Origin: Erysipelotrichaceae bacterium
Lineage (GTDB): Bacteria > Bacillota_I > Bacilli_A > Erysipelotrichales > Erysipelotrichaceae
Assembly: GCA_030694975.1 (NCBI GenBank)
Contig: JAUYTU010000010.1
Coordinates: 62,001 to 126,000, forward strand
DNA: 64,000 nt
Direction of reading: 5' to 3'
Shown: positions 7,811 through 17,246 of the stretch, piece by piece
How the letters are laid out: every line of letters starts with the position of its first letter
How positions within the stretch are numbered: position 1 is the first letter of the stretch
Made by a program: the position numbers and the translations under genes
Notes under the pieces: model-generated
The model's database searches: none
What the model saw: the letters and a program-made list of their open reading frames with translations, nothing else
What the model was told of the DNA's origin: nothing

Positions 7811-9163
7811 CTACACATTGGCGATGGCAACCATCGCATCAATCATCAACTTTAAGATATCTCTCAAATACTCAATTTCAATATATTCATCTTTCTGATG
7901 AGCCAACATCGGCGTTGAGGAGCGCGGATCTTTAATCCCATAAGGAACGCATACGCCATCATACATCTTCGCATAGGTTACACCACCGCTGATTAACGGC
8001 AGTGACTCACGATCCTTGGTATAATCCTGATACACCCGGATGCATTCACGGATGAAGGGATTACCTAAATCCGTCAAAAGTGCCCGCGCATCATAATCCA
8101 ACGTTACTTCAATATCTCTTAACAGTTCTTGAAGATGGGTAGTTAAAGCACTTGAATCCACACCCATCGGATAGCGTACATCAACTTCACCGTACAGCTG
8201 TCCGTTTTCAATGCGTAAGACATGCAAACCGCTGGTCAGATCGCCCATGACTGTATGATTGAAGTTACCATCAAAGCCATGACCATAAGCATCGATAAAG
8301 GTGCGGTAGAGCGCTTTAACCGTTGGATCGATGACGATATAGCGCAAGATGTTCAGTGCGTCCACAATCGCATTGTGACCCAGGTGCGGAACTGAAGCAT
8401 GTGCTGCTTTGCCAAACACCTCAACCAAGACACCTTCCTCGATTTCGGTCGCTGTATATTGAACGTTTAATCCATCCGCAACCTTCATCACAAAGGCCAG
8501 TCGCTCACGCACGATCAACTGCGCTTTGTCACAGATGACATTGCACGCGGTTCCGGCAGTAAAGCGAATGAGTTTGGGATGAGAAAAGTTTGATTTTAAT
8601 ATCCACATAAGCGCACCCTTTTCACCGCCGCTGATCGGAAATGCACCGTCGGGAGTAAACGCAAACAGCGGTTGACCCTCTTGGCTGACATAATGACCGA
8701 TATCTTCCATCGTACGCTCTTCATCCATACCAAACACCGCCCGCAACTGATGTTTTAGGGGAATGTTGTTTTCTTTGATATATACCATGGCCATCATGGT
8801 TGCGACTAACGCTGATTTCATATCCTGCGTTCCGCGTCCATAGAGTTTTCCATCCATGATTTGAGCCCCAAAAGGATCGACGCTCCAATCATCACCGACA
8901 CCGACGACATCCATATGAGACACTGTTTCAACACGGTCTTTTCCCTCACCTAAAACCCAGGCTAAAGCATGCCCCGGTGTCTCAATAATGTTGAAGCCTA
9001 ATTTTTCTCCCAGAGATTTCGCCCACTGATAACCCTGAGCAACGCGCTGACCGTACGGTTGGCGTTCATTGACAGTTTCCGGTTGATGAATCGTCGGGAT
9101 TTTCAGACAATCAACAAGAACCTCCATATAGCGATTAAAAAATTCATCATTTACGTTGTGCAT
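7811..9163 (-). CDS. pepV: M20 family dipeptidase (PepV/Sapep-like)
   Basis: 450 residues, the usual PepV length. Zinc-site motifs are visible: S-H-M-D-V-V (His ligand), G-R-G-T-Q-D-M-K (Asp ligand), G-M-D-E-E (general base and ligand), and a C-terminal glycine-rich region before a His ligand. A long lid domain lies between. It cleaves dipeptides in the cytosol in known members. GGAGGT lies 3 bases before the ATG at 9163; the longer frame that starts upstream lies inside ecfT. Its ribosome site overlaps the ecfT stop, so it is coupled to the ECF operon. Confidence 0.87.
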   Translation of the reverse strand: MHNVNDEFFNRYMEVLVDCLKIPTIHQPETVNERQPYGQRVAQGYQWAKSLGEKLGFNIIETPGHALAWVLGEGKDRVETVSHMDVVGVGDDWSVDPFGAQIMDGKLYGRGTQDMKSALVATMMAMVYIKENNIPLKHQLRAVFGMDEERTMEDIGHYVSQEGQPLFAFTPDGAFPISGGEKGALMWILKSNFSHPKLIRFTAGTACNVICDKAQLIVRERLAFVMKVADGLNVQYTATEIEEGVLVEVFGKAAHASVPHLGHNAIVDALNILRYIVIDPTVKALYRTFIDAYGHGFDGNFNHTVMGDLTSGLHVLRIENGQLYGEVDVRYPMGVDSSALTTHLQELLRDIEVTLDYDARALLTDLGNPFIRECIRVYQDYTKDRESLPLISGGVTYAKMYDGVCVPYGIKDPRSSTPMLAHQKDEYIEIEYLRDILKLMIDAMVAIANV

Positions 9164-9164
9164 A

Positions 9165-10022
9165 TTACCTCCACACAATCGGACACCACATACGCGTTTG
9201 TGGCGGCCAGACATTGACACTGATGATATAGCCAATACTGAAAATAAAGAGTATTAGCGTTAAGAACTGAAAAATCTTATCGGCTTTGGTTGATTCATGT
9301 TCACAGTAATAGGTGCGCATTTTATTGCGACCGTATCCCCGCAAATCCATGCCGTTCGCTATGGTCTGGACCCGATCAAACGAAGTAATGATCAGCGGAA
9401 CTAAAATTAAAACCATCTGCTTCAGACGCTCCGTGATTTTTGTGCGTTTGGCATCCATCTCCACCCCGCGCAGCTGCATCGAGATTTTAATGTTCTCATA
9501 ATCACGTGCAATATCCGGTATGTAACGGAACCCCAACGAGACAACGGTGCATACTTTGTATGGAACTCCCAGCGAATATAAGCCCGCCGCAAACTCACTG
9601 GGTGTGATGGTCGTGATGAACCACAGCGATACCATAAAGTTGGTGAGCATTTTAATCAACCGCACAAACAAGTACCAGAAGGTTTCAACGGGAAAGACAA
9701 AGTAGTTATTTAGTTTTCCTAGCATCGTAAGTTGCCCGCACCAATACTCTCCTACGGTCGGATTGGCTACGTAGAACAGAAAGATATTTAACAGATTGAA
9801 GAAGAGAACGACACTCATAATCAATTTTACTTGTTTCCAATTGGGCTTAGCACTGATAACACCGATCAAAGTCAGTATAAATACCGGCAGGATTAACCGT
9901 AAATCAAAGGACATCGTGATAAAAACAAGCAAAGCCACAAACAAGCGAACCTTCGTGGTGCCGCTGAGTTTATGTAAGAAGGTATCGCCAGGAACGATGT
10001 TAATCAGAAATTTATCTTTCAT
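9165..10022 (-). CDS. ecfT: ECF transporter transmembrane component EcfT
   Basis: 285 residues with about five membrane helices in the first 130 and last 40 residues. Two coupling motifs typical of EcfT are seen (S-L-R-Y-like segment near GFRYIPD, and the RGVEMDAKRTKI / ANGMDLRGYGRNK pair with A-R-G-x-type cores). It scaffolds the ATPases and the S component in the membrane. The ATG overlaps the ecfA stop as ATGA, so it is translated directly after it. The C-terminus is close to normal. Confidence 0.9.
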   Translation of the reverse strand: MKDKFLINIVPGDTFLHKLSGTTKVRLFVALLVFITMSFDLRLILPVFILTLIGVISAKPNWKQVKLIMSVVLFFNLLNIFLFYVANPTVGEYWCGQLTMLGKLNNYFVFPVETFWYLFVRLIKMLTNFMVSLWFITTITPSEFAAGLYSLGVPYKVCTVVSLGFRYIPDIARDYENIKISMQLRGVEMDAKRTKITERLKQMVLILVPLIITSFDRVQTIANGMDLRGYGRNKMRTYYCEHESTKADKIFQFLTLILFIFSIGYIISVNVWPPQTRMWCPIVWR

Positions 10023-11719
10023 CGCTTCCCCTCCCGTTCCAGCGTGATGAATTGGTCAATCAACGCTTCCGGGGTTCGGCCGATACGATTCGCAAGACTG
10101 TACAAAGAAGTTTGCTTCAAATTGGCTCGTTCAATGATTTCAGGATCGGACAATACGCGATAAACCTGATCATCGCGAATGCATTCGCCATCCGCAAATA
10201 CAATGGCCCGATCGGTATATTCGATGGCCAGATGCATATCGTGGGTAATAAACAAAATGGTCAGATTCATTTTTTCATGCAGTTCTTCCAAAAATGAGAG
10301 AATTTCGGTGTAATGACGATAATCTTGGCCGGCGGTCGGTTCATCGAGCAATATCACGGTTGGCTTTAATGCCAAAATCGCCGCAATCGTGATGCGTTTG
10401 CGTTGCCCATAACTGACAGCGCTGACCGGCCAGTTACGCATGGAGTACAGATTACAAGTCTTAAGTACTTCATTGACTCGCTCATCAATCTGTTCTTCGG
10501 TCATTTTTCGAAGTTTCAACGCAAGTCCGACTTCATCTTTGATGATGTCCTTAACGAGCATCTGATTGGGATTTTGCATGACATAACCCATCATCTCACC
10601 CAGTTCTTTGATGGTCATCTGACGGTAATCGGATTGATTGATGAGGATATGGCCTTCATCCGGCCGGATGACACCACACAACATCTTCGCCATCGTGCTT
10701 TTGCCGGCACCGTTTTTACCGACGATGGCGATTTTCTCGCCGCTGTATATATCAAAAGATACGTTCTTGAGTACCTTTTCTTTATCGTATGCAAAGGAAA
10801 CATGGTTTACTTCGATCAGTTTCGAAGCGTATTGTTTATCAATGGAAGCTACGTACTTTTTCTCAAACGCTTTCAGTTGATCATCAAAACGGGATAAATC
10901 CATGGTGTGAACATCCCCTGGACCATCGCTTGCGAGTACTTCACATCCGGCATGTTTGAGTGCGGATAAATACAAGGGTTCGCGAATTCCATAGGTCGAT
11001 AACAGATTACTTACAAGGAGTTGGTCGGGTGTCGTATCCGCAACAATGCGTCCCTCGTCCATCAAGATGATTCGGTCAACCGGACGATGCAAGACATCTT
11101 CCAGTCGGTGTTCGATGATGATGACGGTCTTTTGGTTAATATTATGTAAATCATCGATGAGTTCAATGGCCGTTTTTCCCATCGCCGGATCAAGGGAGGC
11201 TAAGGGCTCGTCAAACAGCAGTATCTGCACATCCTCATGGATGACCCCAGCCAAAGAAACTTTCTGTTTTTGCCCTCCCGAGAGGCGATAGGGAACGGCA
11301 GCCAAAAAATCCTGCATACCCACCACGGTTGCGGCATCCGTTACTTTCATCAACATATCTTTGCGCAAGACATTGTCATTTTCAAGGGAAAAAGCGATAT
11401 CTTCACCGACACTTAATCCGACAAATTGGGCATCTGAGTCTTGCAAGACGGTTCCGACTTGCTTGCTTAAATCAAAAATGCTGGCATTGATCGTCTCAAT
11501 GCCAGCAACTTGAACACTGCCCTTGATTTCCCCTTCAAAGGAGAAAGGGATAAGACCATTGATGCAATGCGCCAGAGTCGATTTCCCGCTGCCCGAGGCC
11601 CCGAGAATCAGAATTTTCTGATGCTGATAAATTGTCAGATTGATATCGTGTAAAGTCGCTTCCGTTTGAGATTTGTAACGAAAAGTGAAATCTTTAAACT
11701 CTATCAATGGTTGTTTCAT
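10019..11719 (-). CDS. ecfA: ECF transporter fused double ATPase (EcfA-EcfA')
   Basis: 566 residues with two complete ABC ATPase domains in tandem, about 1-240 and 305-540. Walker A sequences are G-A-S-G-S-G-K-S-T and G-K-N-G-A-G-K-S-T; signature motifs are LSGGQKQK and a degenerate VSYGQRKR; Walker B is LLFDEPLA and ILLDEPTA. ECF transporters usually have two separate ATPase genes; fused forms go with dedicated systems like this one, where S, A and T lie in one operon. The start lies next to the S component stop (overlap of one base). Confidence 0.92.
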   Translation of the reverse strand: MKQPLIEFKDFTFRYKSQTEATLHDINLTIYQHQKILILGASGSGKSTLAHCINGLIPFSFEGEIKGSVQVAGIETINASIFDLSKQVGTVLQDSDAQFVGLSVGEDIAFSLENDNVLRKDMLMKVTDAATVVGMQDFLAAVPYRLSGGQKQKVSLAGVIHEDVQILLFDEPLASLDPAMGKTAIELIDDLHNINQKTVIIIEHRLEDVLHRPVDRIILMDEGRIVADTTPDQLLVSNLLSTYGIREPLYLSALKHAGCEVLASDGPGDVHTMDLSRFDDQLKAFEKKYVASIDKQYASKLIEVNHVSFAYDKEKVLKNVSFDIYSGEKIAIVGKNGAGKSTMAKMLCGVIRPDEGHILINQSDYRQMTIKELGEMMGYVMQNPNQMLVKDIIKDEVGLALKLRKMTEEQIDERVNEVLKTCNLYSMRNWPVSAVSYGQRKRITIAAILALKPTVILLDEPTAGQDYRHYTEILSFLEELHEKMNLTILFITHDMHLAIEYTDRAIVFADGECIRDDQVYRVLSDPEIIERANLKQTSLYSLANRIGRTPEALIDQFITLEREGKR

Positions 11720-12294
11720 TATTCTCTGCTCAGATTTGTGCCTTTGGCATAACGTTTAGCCAAAGCATATAACAGTGGAATTCCTGCCAAAATCAGAACG
11801 GTAATGTTGCTTAAAGAAGCCGCAAAGGATTGCATAAAGGTGATCGTTAATTCACCGCCATATAACAACATTGTCATAATCGGTGTAACAACACCGAAAG
11901 CGATCATATTCGCCAAAACAGCGATCACTGCGAAAATCACAGCATGTTTCGCGTTAAATACACCTTCTTTAATGTTTGCGCCGTATACCGGTAACATACC
12001 GACCATAAAGCCCAACACAGCGTTGCCGGTCGACCAGTCAAACCAGTATCCCCAGCCACCAAGTAAATCCGCAAATACATTTCCAAAGAAACATGCGACG
12101 GCGGCGGGCAATGCCCCAAACAATCCGCCAACAATGACCGGAACTAACATTGCGGTCGTTAAGCGTGTATTTGTGAAAACCGTGATGGAACCATAATTCA
12201 TCAAAACCCCAAACAATGCAGCACCGATGGCAACAGCTACGACGGTAGGTGTATCCCATTTGCCCAGAAGAAGACTACCTAAACTTCTTTTCAT
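11719..12294 (-). CDS. ECF transporter substrate-binding S component (UPF0397-like)
   Basis: 191 residues with about six hydrophobic helices. The N-terminal V-A-V-A-I-G-A-A-L-F-G-V-L and the G-G-W-G-Y-W-F-D-W-S segment resemble the UPF0397/YkoE-like S components, often annotated as riboflavin type without proof. It binds the transported compound at low concentration. The operon neighbours are a dipeptidase and a SAM-hydrolysing enzyme, so a nucleoside, methionine-related or peptide-like substrate is as likely as a vitamin. AAGGAGA lies upstream of the ATG. The 40-base leader is too short for a riboswitch. Confidence 0.82.
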   Translation of the reverse strand: MKRSLGSLLLGKWDTPTVVAVAIGAALFGVLMNYGSITVFTNTRLTTAMLVPVIVGGLFGALPAAVACFFGNVFADLLGGWGYWFDWSTGNAVLGFMVGMLPVYGANIKEGVFNAKHAVIFAVIAVLANMIAFGVVTPIMTMLLYGGELTITFMQSFAASLSNITVLILAGIPLLYALAKRYAKGTNLSRE

Positions 12295-12340
12295 AAACGT
12301 TCTCCTTTCCCCAGAGTGGCTATATCTTAACCATAATCAG

Positions 12341-12369
12341 ATTATAGGATAATTGTTCTGACATTTCAA
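12341..12369 (-). promoter_or_regulatory. Sigma-A promoter of the ECF operon
   Basis: On the minus strand TTGAAA (12364-12369), 17 bases, TATAAT (12341-12346). Transcription would start about 40 bases before the S component gene. No riboswitch or T-box fits in the leader. Confidence 0.75.
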
Positions 12370-12417
12370 TCAATGTTCAAATTTTCTCATGATTGTTTTC
12401 ATTGTTTCATTTGTTAC

Positions 12418-12447
12418 AAAAAAAAGCGGGATCATTTGATTCCGCTT
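12418..12447 (-). terminator. Terminator of the suf-MFS operon
   Basis: Stem AAGCGG-x-ATC / GAT-x-CCGCTT with an AAAT loop, directly after the MFS stop codon, followed on the minus strand by eight or more T. Confidence 0.85.
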
Positions 12448-12448
12448 A

Positions 12449-13609
12449 TTAAACAGCTTTGTTCTTAGGCTGATAAACAAATGACAGTATCAATGGAATC
12501 ACCAGTGATATCGCAAACATCATCAGCGTCGTATCGTAGCCAAAACTATTAACTAAAACGCCTGCCAACAGTGGCGTGATGAAGGTAGGAAGACCGCCAA
12601 ATAGCGCCATTCCCAACATTTGTCCGCTGGATTTTAGATGCGCCGGAGTTTCATCATCGATCAATACTTTTTGAGCGATCATATACAACGGAAACGTCAG
12701 CATTTGCATACCCGACACTGCAATCAGCAGAAACGGTGTCTGAACGATGGCATACAACACGAAGCGGATAATGTAGAAGATTATTGAGAAAATCAAAATT
12801 TTCTTACTTCCCAGTTTTAATAACATCCAACCGCCTAAGAAAAAGAAAGGCAATTCCATGATGGCTTGAAATGACCACTTCAACCCGACATCATCGTTGG
12901 TACCGCCAACCACCAAGATTTTATCAATGACTGTATACATATCGGCAGCCATTACAAAACTGACCAAAACGAATATCACCATTAGTAACATGTAGGGTTT
13001 ATGAGAAAGCAACTGACGGATATCACTAAATCGTAACGATGCGTCTGTTTTCATTTTCGTTGCATCCGGCAAGGTACTGGCAATCCCATAGGTAATCAGT
13101 GCGGCCACAGCCATAAACAAACCCAAATACTGATAGCCAAAAGAGGTCACCAGAAAAGATGTCAGCGGGGCTCCAATCGCCCAGCCAATCGCCCCAAACG
13201 CCCGAATCATGCCAAAATTATCGCGAACTTTCTTACTTGTTTCGATGGTCCACGTTTCTAAGAGTCCATTGGTTACCCGAAACAGTCCACCGACAAACGA
13301 TACGGCGATGATATGGAAGAAGTAGATCTGTGCGGTCACATAGTACATCAGAACAGACGAAATCGTTAATAGTATCCAGAAAATCCCAAAGAATCGTTTA
13401 ACAGTGCGGTATCGGTCACAAAGATAGCCCGACCATAATTGACCAAAAAATGATACAAAGGCAATTGTGGAAAGGATGATGCCTCGTTGCAACGGATCAT
13501 AACCGACATAAATCAAAAACGGAATTAATTGTGTGAAGGCCAGAGCCAAACTTATAAAAGCTACCAGATAAAGCGCAAAATTAATCATGAAAACGCGTTT
13601 TTCGTTCAT
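12449..13609 (-). CDS. MFS transporter (MFS_1-like)
   Basis: 386 residues with 12 predicted helices and a central loop near residue 200. The GYLCDRYRTVKRFFG segment between helices 2 and 3 is the usual MFS motif A. It resembles the LacY/NupG-like branch, so it could be a proton symporter for a sugar or nucleoside, or an exporter. It follows the 5-formyl-THF cyclo-ligase by 14 bases with a GGGGTAAG ribosome site, so it lies at the end of the suf transcript. A folate-related or unrelated substrate cannot be decided. Confidence 0.83.
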   Translation of the reverse strand: MNEKRVFMINFALYLVAFISLALAFTQLIPFLIYVGYDPLQRGIILSTIAFVSFFGQLWSGYLCDRYRTVKRFFGIFWILLTISSVLMYYVTAQIYFFHIIAVSFVGGLFRVTNGLLETWTIETSKKVRDNFGMIRAFGAIGWAIGAPLTSFLVTSFGYQYLGLFMAVAALITYGIASTLPDATKMKTDASLRFSDIRQLLSHKPYMLLMVIFVLVSFVMAADMYTVIDKILVVGGTNDDVGLKWSFQAIMELPFFFLGGWMLLKLGSKKILIFSIIFYIIRFVLYAIVQTPFLLIAVSGMQMLTFPLYMIAQKVLIDDETPAHLKSSGQMLGMALFGGLPTFITPLLAGVLVNSFGYDTTLMMFAISLVIPLILSFVYQPKNKAV

Positions 13610-13623
13610 TATCTTACCCCAAT

Positions 13624-14163
13624 TCAGCCGATAAAGGTTATTTCTGTTATAACTATATCACAATCGACATCGAATGCGTCCACTGAAATTTCATCGACTT
13701 CCTGAAATGCAAAGGCGATGCCGATCTTTCTTGCGTTTGTCCATTTCAAGTAGCGATCATAATATCCTTTACCATAACCGATGCGGTGTTTATAGTCATC
13801 AAAAGCAACCAATGGCACGATGATTATATCCAGATCTTTTGGTTCGATCTTATTTTCAGTTTGAGGTTCTAAGATGCCAAAACTTCCCGGGGATAAGTCT
13901 TTGAAAGATGATATCTTGTAAAAATCCATATCCTTGCCATTCACTCTTGGCGTGGCAATCGTAATATCTTCATCCCAAAACCAATGTTCCATCAGACCGT
14001 AGGTATCCACTTCTCCTCGGGTTGAACAGTAAATTCCAATCGTCTTGGCATCACCGATCGCCATCAGGACATGCTCCTTAATCTGCTCTTCCATCAATAA
14101 GCGTAAAGACAGGGGGAGAGCCTGTCTTTTTTCTATCATTTCTTTGCGGATGGCCGCCTTCAT
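13624..14163 (-). CDS. 5-formyltetrahydrofolate cyclo-ligase
   Basis: 179 residues, family size. The phosphate-binding glycine loop R-I-G-Y-G-K-G-Y-Y-D-R-Y-L is present near residue 130, and the N-terminal Lys/Arg-rich ATP site (IRKEMIEKRQALP) too. It converts 5-formyl-THF to 5,10-methenyl-THF with ATP in the cytosol. The ATG shares one base with the sufB stop (TGATG), which indicates coupling. A TTG one codon upstream is an alternative start. Placing it in a suf operon is unusual but suggests cofactor repair as a shared theme. Confidence 0.9.
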   Translation of the reverse strand: MKAAIRKEMIEKRQALPLSLRLLMEEQIKEHVLMAIGDAKTIGIYCSTRGEVDTYGLMEHWFWDEDITIATPRVNGKDMDFYKISSFKDLSPGSFGILEPQTENKIEPKDLDIIIVPLVAFDDYKHRIGYGKGYYDRYLKWTNARKIGIAFAFQEVDEISVDAFDVDCDIVITEITFIG

Positions 14164-15566
14164 CAACCGATGGAGCCTTCCATTTCTAATCTCAACAACT
14201 GATTAAGTTCAACCGCATATTCCATCGGAAGTTCACGGGTGAACGGTTCAAGGAAGCCCAAGATGATGGTTTCCGCTGCTTGCTCCTCAGTTAATCCGCG
14301 GGACATGAGGTAGAACAATTGTTCTTCTGAAATCTTAGATACCGAGGCTTCATGTTCAACGGTCGAAAGATGCGTATTGACAATGTTGGTCGGCAACGTA
14401 TCACTGCGCGAAATATCATCCAATAACAGTGTGTCACACTCGATTTTTGATCGTGCCCCCACCGCATTGGCATTATGTTTGATCATTCCGCGATAATTCA
14501 CCGAACCGCCGTTACGGGCAATCGATTTGGAAATGATCGTACTTGAAGTGTTGGGAGCGGCATGAATCATTTTTGCTCCGGCATCCAAGATCTGACCTTT
14601 GCCGGCGACTGCGATTGAAATGGTCATGCCGCGGGCATATTCACCGGCCAAAATACACGCCGGATATTTCATGGTGATTCCCGAACCGATGTTTCCATCG
14701 ATCCACTCCATGACACCGTGACTCATCACTTTGGCACGTTTGGTAACTAAATTTAACACGTTGTTCGACCAGTTTTGCACAGTGGAATAACGACATTTGG
14801 CATTTTTGTGAACGATAATCTCTACGACGGCTGCATGTAAAGAATCTTTCGCATAAATCGGCGCGGTACAGCCTTCAACATAGTGAACATCCGCACCTTC
14901 ATCGACGATGATCAGCGTGCGCTCAAATTGTCCCATCGATTCCGTATTGATCCGGAAATACGATTGTAACGGTTTGTCCAGTTTGACTCCCGGGGGCACA
15001 TAGATAAATGATCCGCCCGACCAAACCGCACTGTTCAGTGCTGCGAATTTATTGTCATTAAAGCCGACGACCGATGCGAAGTATTTTTTGAATAAATCCG
15101 GATACTGACGCAGTCCGCTATCGGTATCCAAGAATATAACCCCTTTGTCCTCAACTTCTTTGAGCATGTTGTGATAAACGACTTCCGATTCATATTGGGT
15201 TGAAACACCGGCCAAAAACTTCGCTTCAGCTTCAGGGATACCCAATTTGTAAAAAGTATCCTTAATTGTTTCCGGAACATCTTCCCAACGGTTTTCCATT
15301 CGTTCACTCGGCTTGATGTAATAGGTATATTCATCAAAATCGATTTGCGAAAGGTTGGCACCCCACGTCGGCATTTCCTTTGATTTGAAACTCTCAAAAG
15401 ATTTCAGTCGAAACTCCGTCATCCACTCCGGCTCACCTTTGAGCTTCGAAATTTCTTCAACGATGGCACGATTGATTCCTTTTTTAGTTCTGTATATACT
15501 AACGTCTTTATCAGAAAAGCCGTATTTATATTCTTCTTTTGGTATATTGACATTGTTCTCAGTCAT
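14163..15566 (-). CDS. sufB: Fe-S cluster assembly scaffold SufB
   Basis: 467 residues. SufB-specific sequence runs through the protein: [37 protein letters not shown] and the ARSKIECDT segment with the Cys that corresponds to the essential Cys405 of E. coli SufB. It builds clusters with SufC and SufD. Start 15566 is chosen for GAGGGTAA just upstream; an in-frame ATG 21 bases earlier lies inside sufU. The overlap with sufU is 8 bases. It ends in TGA. Confidence 0.95.
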   Translation of the reverse strand: MTENNVNIPKEEYKYGFSDKDVSIYRTKKGINRAIVEEISKLKGEPEWMTEFRLKSFESFKSKEMPTWGANLSQIDFDEYTYYIKPSERMENRWEDVPETIKDTFYKLGIPEAEAKFLAGVSTQYESEVVYHNMLKEVEDKGVIFLDTDSGLRQYPDLFKKYFASVVGFNDNKFAALNSAVWSGGSFIYVPPGVKLDKPLQSYFRINTESMGQFERTLIIVDEGADVHYVEGCTAPIYAKDSLHAAVVEIIVHKNAKCRYSTVQNWSNNVLNLVTKRAKVMSHGVMEWIDGNIGSGITMKYPACILAGEYARGMTISIAVAGKGQILDAGAKMIHAAPNTSSTIISKSIARNGGSVNYRGMIKHNANAVGARSKIECDTLLLDDISRSDTLPTNIVNTHLSTVEHEASVSKISEEQLFYLMSRGLTEEQAAETIILGFLEPFTRELPMEYAVELNQLLRLEMEGSIG

Positions 15567-16002
15567 GTTTACCCTCACTTTCTTCAATGATTTGTTTCAT
15601 TGCATTCCAGCCGATGGTCGCACATTTGATGCGGTTGGCTTGCTTGCCAACTTGATAAAAAGCGATTGCTTCTTCCAGGGGTTCTAAATCGACCGGTTTC
15701 AGGTCGATCATTTCAAAATAACGATCAATCAGCACGTTGGCTTCTTCAATACTCTTCCCCTTCAACAGTTCCGTCAAAATCGAGGTCGATGCGGTTGAAA
15801 TCGTACACGCCACCCCATCAAAGCAGATGTCCGTAATCTTTTCGTTTTCAATGGTCGCCCACACTTTAATATCATCGATGCACGATTCCGAAGCCATATG
15901 AATCATATGGTTGTGACGCTGGTTTCCGGCGTGTTTATTGCGGGGATACTGATAGTGGTCCATGATGATTTGGCGTAAAAGCATCGGATCGGTAAGGTCC
16001 AT
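15559..16002 (-). CDS. sufU: SufU sulfur-transfer protein
   Basis: 147 residues. The zinc ligands Cys41, Asp43, Cys66 and Cys127 match those of Bacillus SufU (41, 43, 66, 128), so it should accept the persulfide sulfur from SufS by ligand exchange on zinc. Gram-positive SufU has the insertion between the second and third Cys seen here. Start 16002 follows GGAGGAA; 11 extra in-frame codons upstream would lie in the end of sufS. It overlaps sufB by 8 bases. Confidence 0.95.
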   Translation of the reverse strand: MDLTDPMLLRQIIMDHYQYPRNKHAGNQRHNHMIHMASESCIDDIKVWATIENEKITDICFDGVACTISTASTSILTELLKGKSIEEANVLIDRYFEMIDLKPVDLEPLEEAIAFYQVGKQANRIKCATIGWNAMKQIIEESEGKHD

Positions 16003-16013
16003 CGTCGTTCCTC

Positions 16014-17246
16014 CTAAAAGAACAAATCCACACATTTTTCCAAGGTGATCTCACGGATGACTTGGACGAAATGATCGATTTCTGCTTTGGTATTGTAAAA
16101 GTATAAGCTGGCCCGAATGGTTTCGGACGTCTGTAACATATCCATTAAAATTTTTGCGCAGTGATTCCCGGCGCGAACAGCAATGCCCTGCGAGTTGATA
16201 TACGAAGCGGCATCCTGAGCAAAGATATCTTTAACATTGAACGTAATGATTCCGGTTGCGGCATCCGGGTTATAAATCGTAATATGATCCATATCTCGGA
16301 TTTGTTCCATCAGATAAGCTCTAAGTTCATGTTCGTAGTTGGTAATATTTTCCATTCCGATCGCCGATATATAATCGATCGCGGCCTTAAATCCCAAAAC
16401 GGCTTCGATCGCCGGGGTGCCGGCTTCGAATTTATACGGCGGATTTTTTAACAATATGTTACCGCAGATGTCAAAGCGGGCATTGCTGCCACCCCCCAAC
16501 ATAAAAGGATCGGTAACCTGAAGCAGCTCATATTTACCAAAAAGCGCTCCGACACCGGTCGGTCCGCACAGTTTGTGAGCAGAGAAAGCCAGAAAGTCCA
16601 CATCCCAATCTTCAACATCGGTTGCGATATGCGGAACACCCTGTGCCCCATCGACCACGATGATCGCCCCGTATTCATGAGCAATTTTCGCCATCTCTTT
16701 AATCGGTGCCACATAGCCCAAGACATTGGTAATATTGGCTAAGGTAACAACCTTTACTTTGCTGTGCATCGCTGCCTTAAAATTTTCAAGCGTCAACTCG
16801 CCATTTTCGGCCAGGGGAATGTATTCGAAGATTGCATCCGTCACTTCAGCGGCTTTAAACCATGGAAGGATGTTGCTGGCATGTTCAGCTTCGGTTGACA
16901 GAATGACATCGCCGGGTTTCAGGTGTTTTTGTCCCCAGCCATACGCTACCAGATTCAAGGCGGCACTGGCTCCGGAAGTAAACACGATTTCCCGGGGTTG
17001 AGCGTTGATGAAACGTGCAACGGTTTCGCGGGCACTCTCATAACTTTCAGAAATCTGATAAGACAAGTCATAATCACCGCGATGTACATTGGCGGTTTGT
17101 TCGGTGTAGTATTTGACAACTGCGTCGATCACCGTCTGTGGTTTGAAGGTCGTTGCGGCATTATCAAAATAGACCAAGGGTTTGCCTTGCATCGTACGAC
17201 CGCTGAGCATCGGGTAATCTTGACGAATCTTATTTACATCAAACAT
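16014..17246 (-). CDS. sufS: Cysteine desulfurase SufS
   Basis: 410 residues. The PLP-binding lysine is Lys225 in S-A-H-K-L-C-G-P-T-G; the catalytic Cys363 lies in R-A-G-N-H-C-A; VDGAQGVPH holds the Asp and His that contact PLP. It removes sulfur from cysteine as a persulfide for SufU. The start overlaps sufD by 13 bases with AAGGTGAG upstream; sufU starts 12 bases after its stop. Length and motifs are those of a group II desulfurase. Confidence 0.95.
   Translation of the reverse strand: MFDVNKIRQDYPMLSGRTMQGKPLVYFDNAATTFKPQTVIDAVVKYYTEQTANVHRGDYDLSYQISESYESARETVARFINAQPREIVFTSGASAALNLVAYGWGQKHLKPGDVILSTEAEHASNILPWFKAAEVTDAIFEYIPLAENGELTLENFKAAMHSKVKVVTLANITNVLGYVAPIKEMAKIAHEYGAIIVVDGAQGVPHIATDVEDWDVDFLAFSAHKLCGPTGVGALFGKYELLQVTDPFMLGGGSNARFDICGNILLKNPPYKFEAGTPAIEAVLGFKAAIDYISAIGMENITNYEHELRAYLMEQIRDMDHITIYNPDAATGIITFNVKDIFAQDAASYINSQGIAVRAGNHCAKILMDMLQTSETIRASLYFYNTKAEIDHFVQVIREITLEKCVDLFF

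Noticed and set aside
12295-12340. Possible SAM or vitamin riboswitch ahead of the ECF operon
   Set aside because: The leader after the promoter has only about 40 bases.
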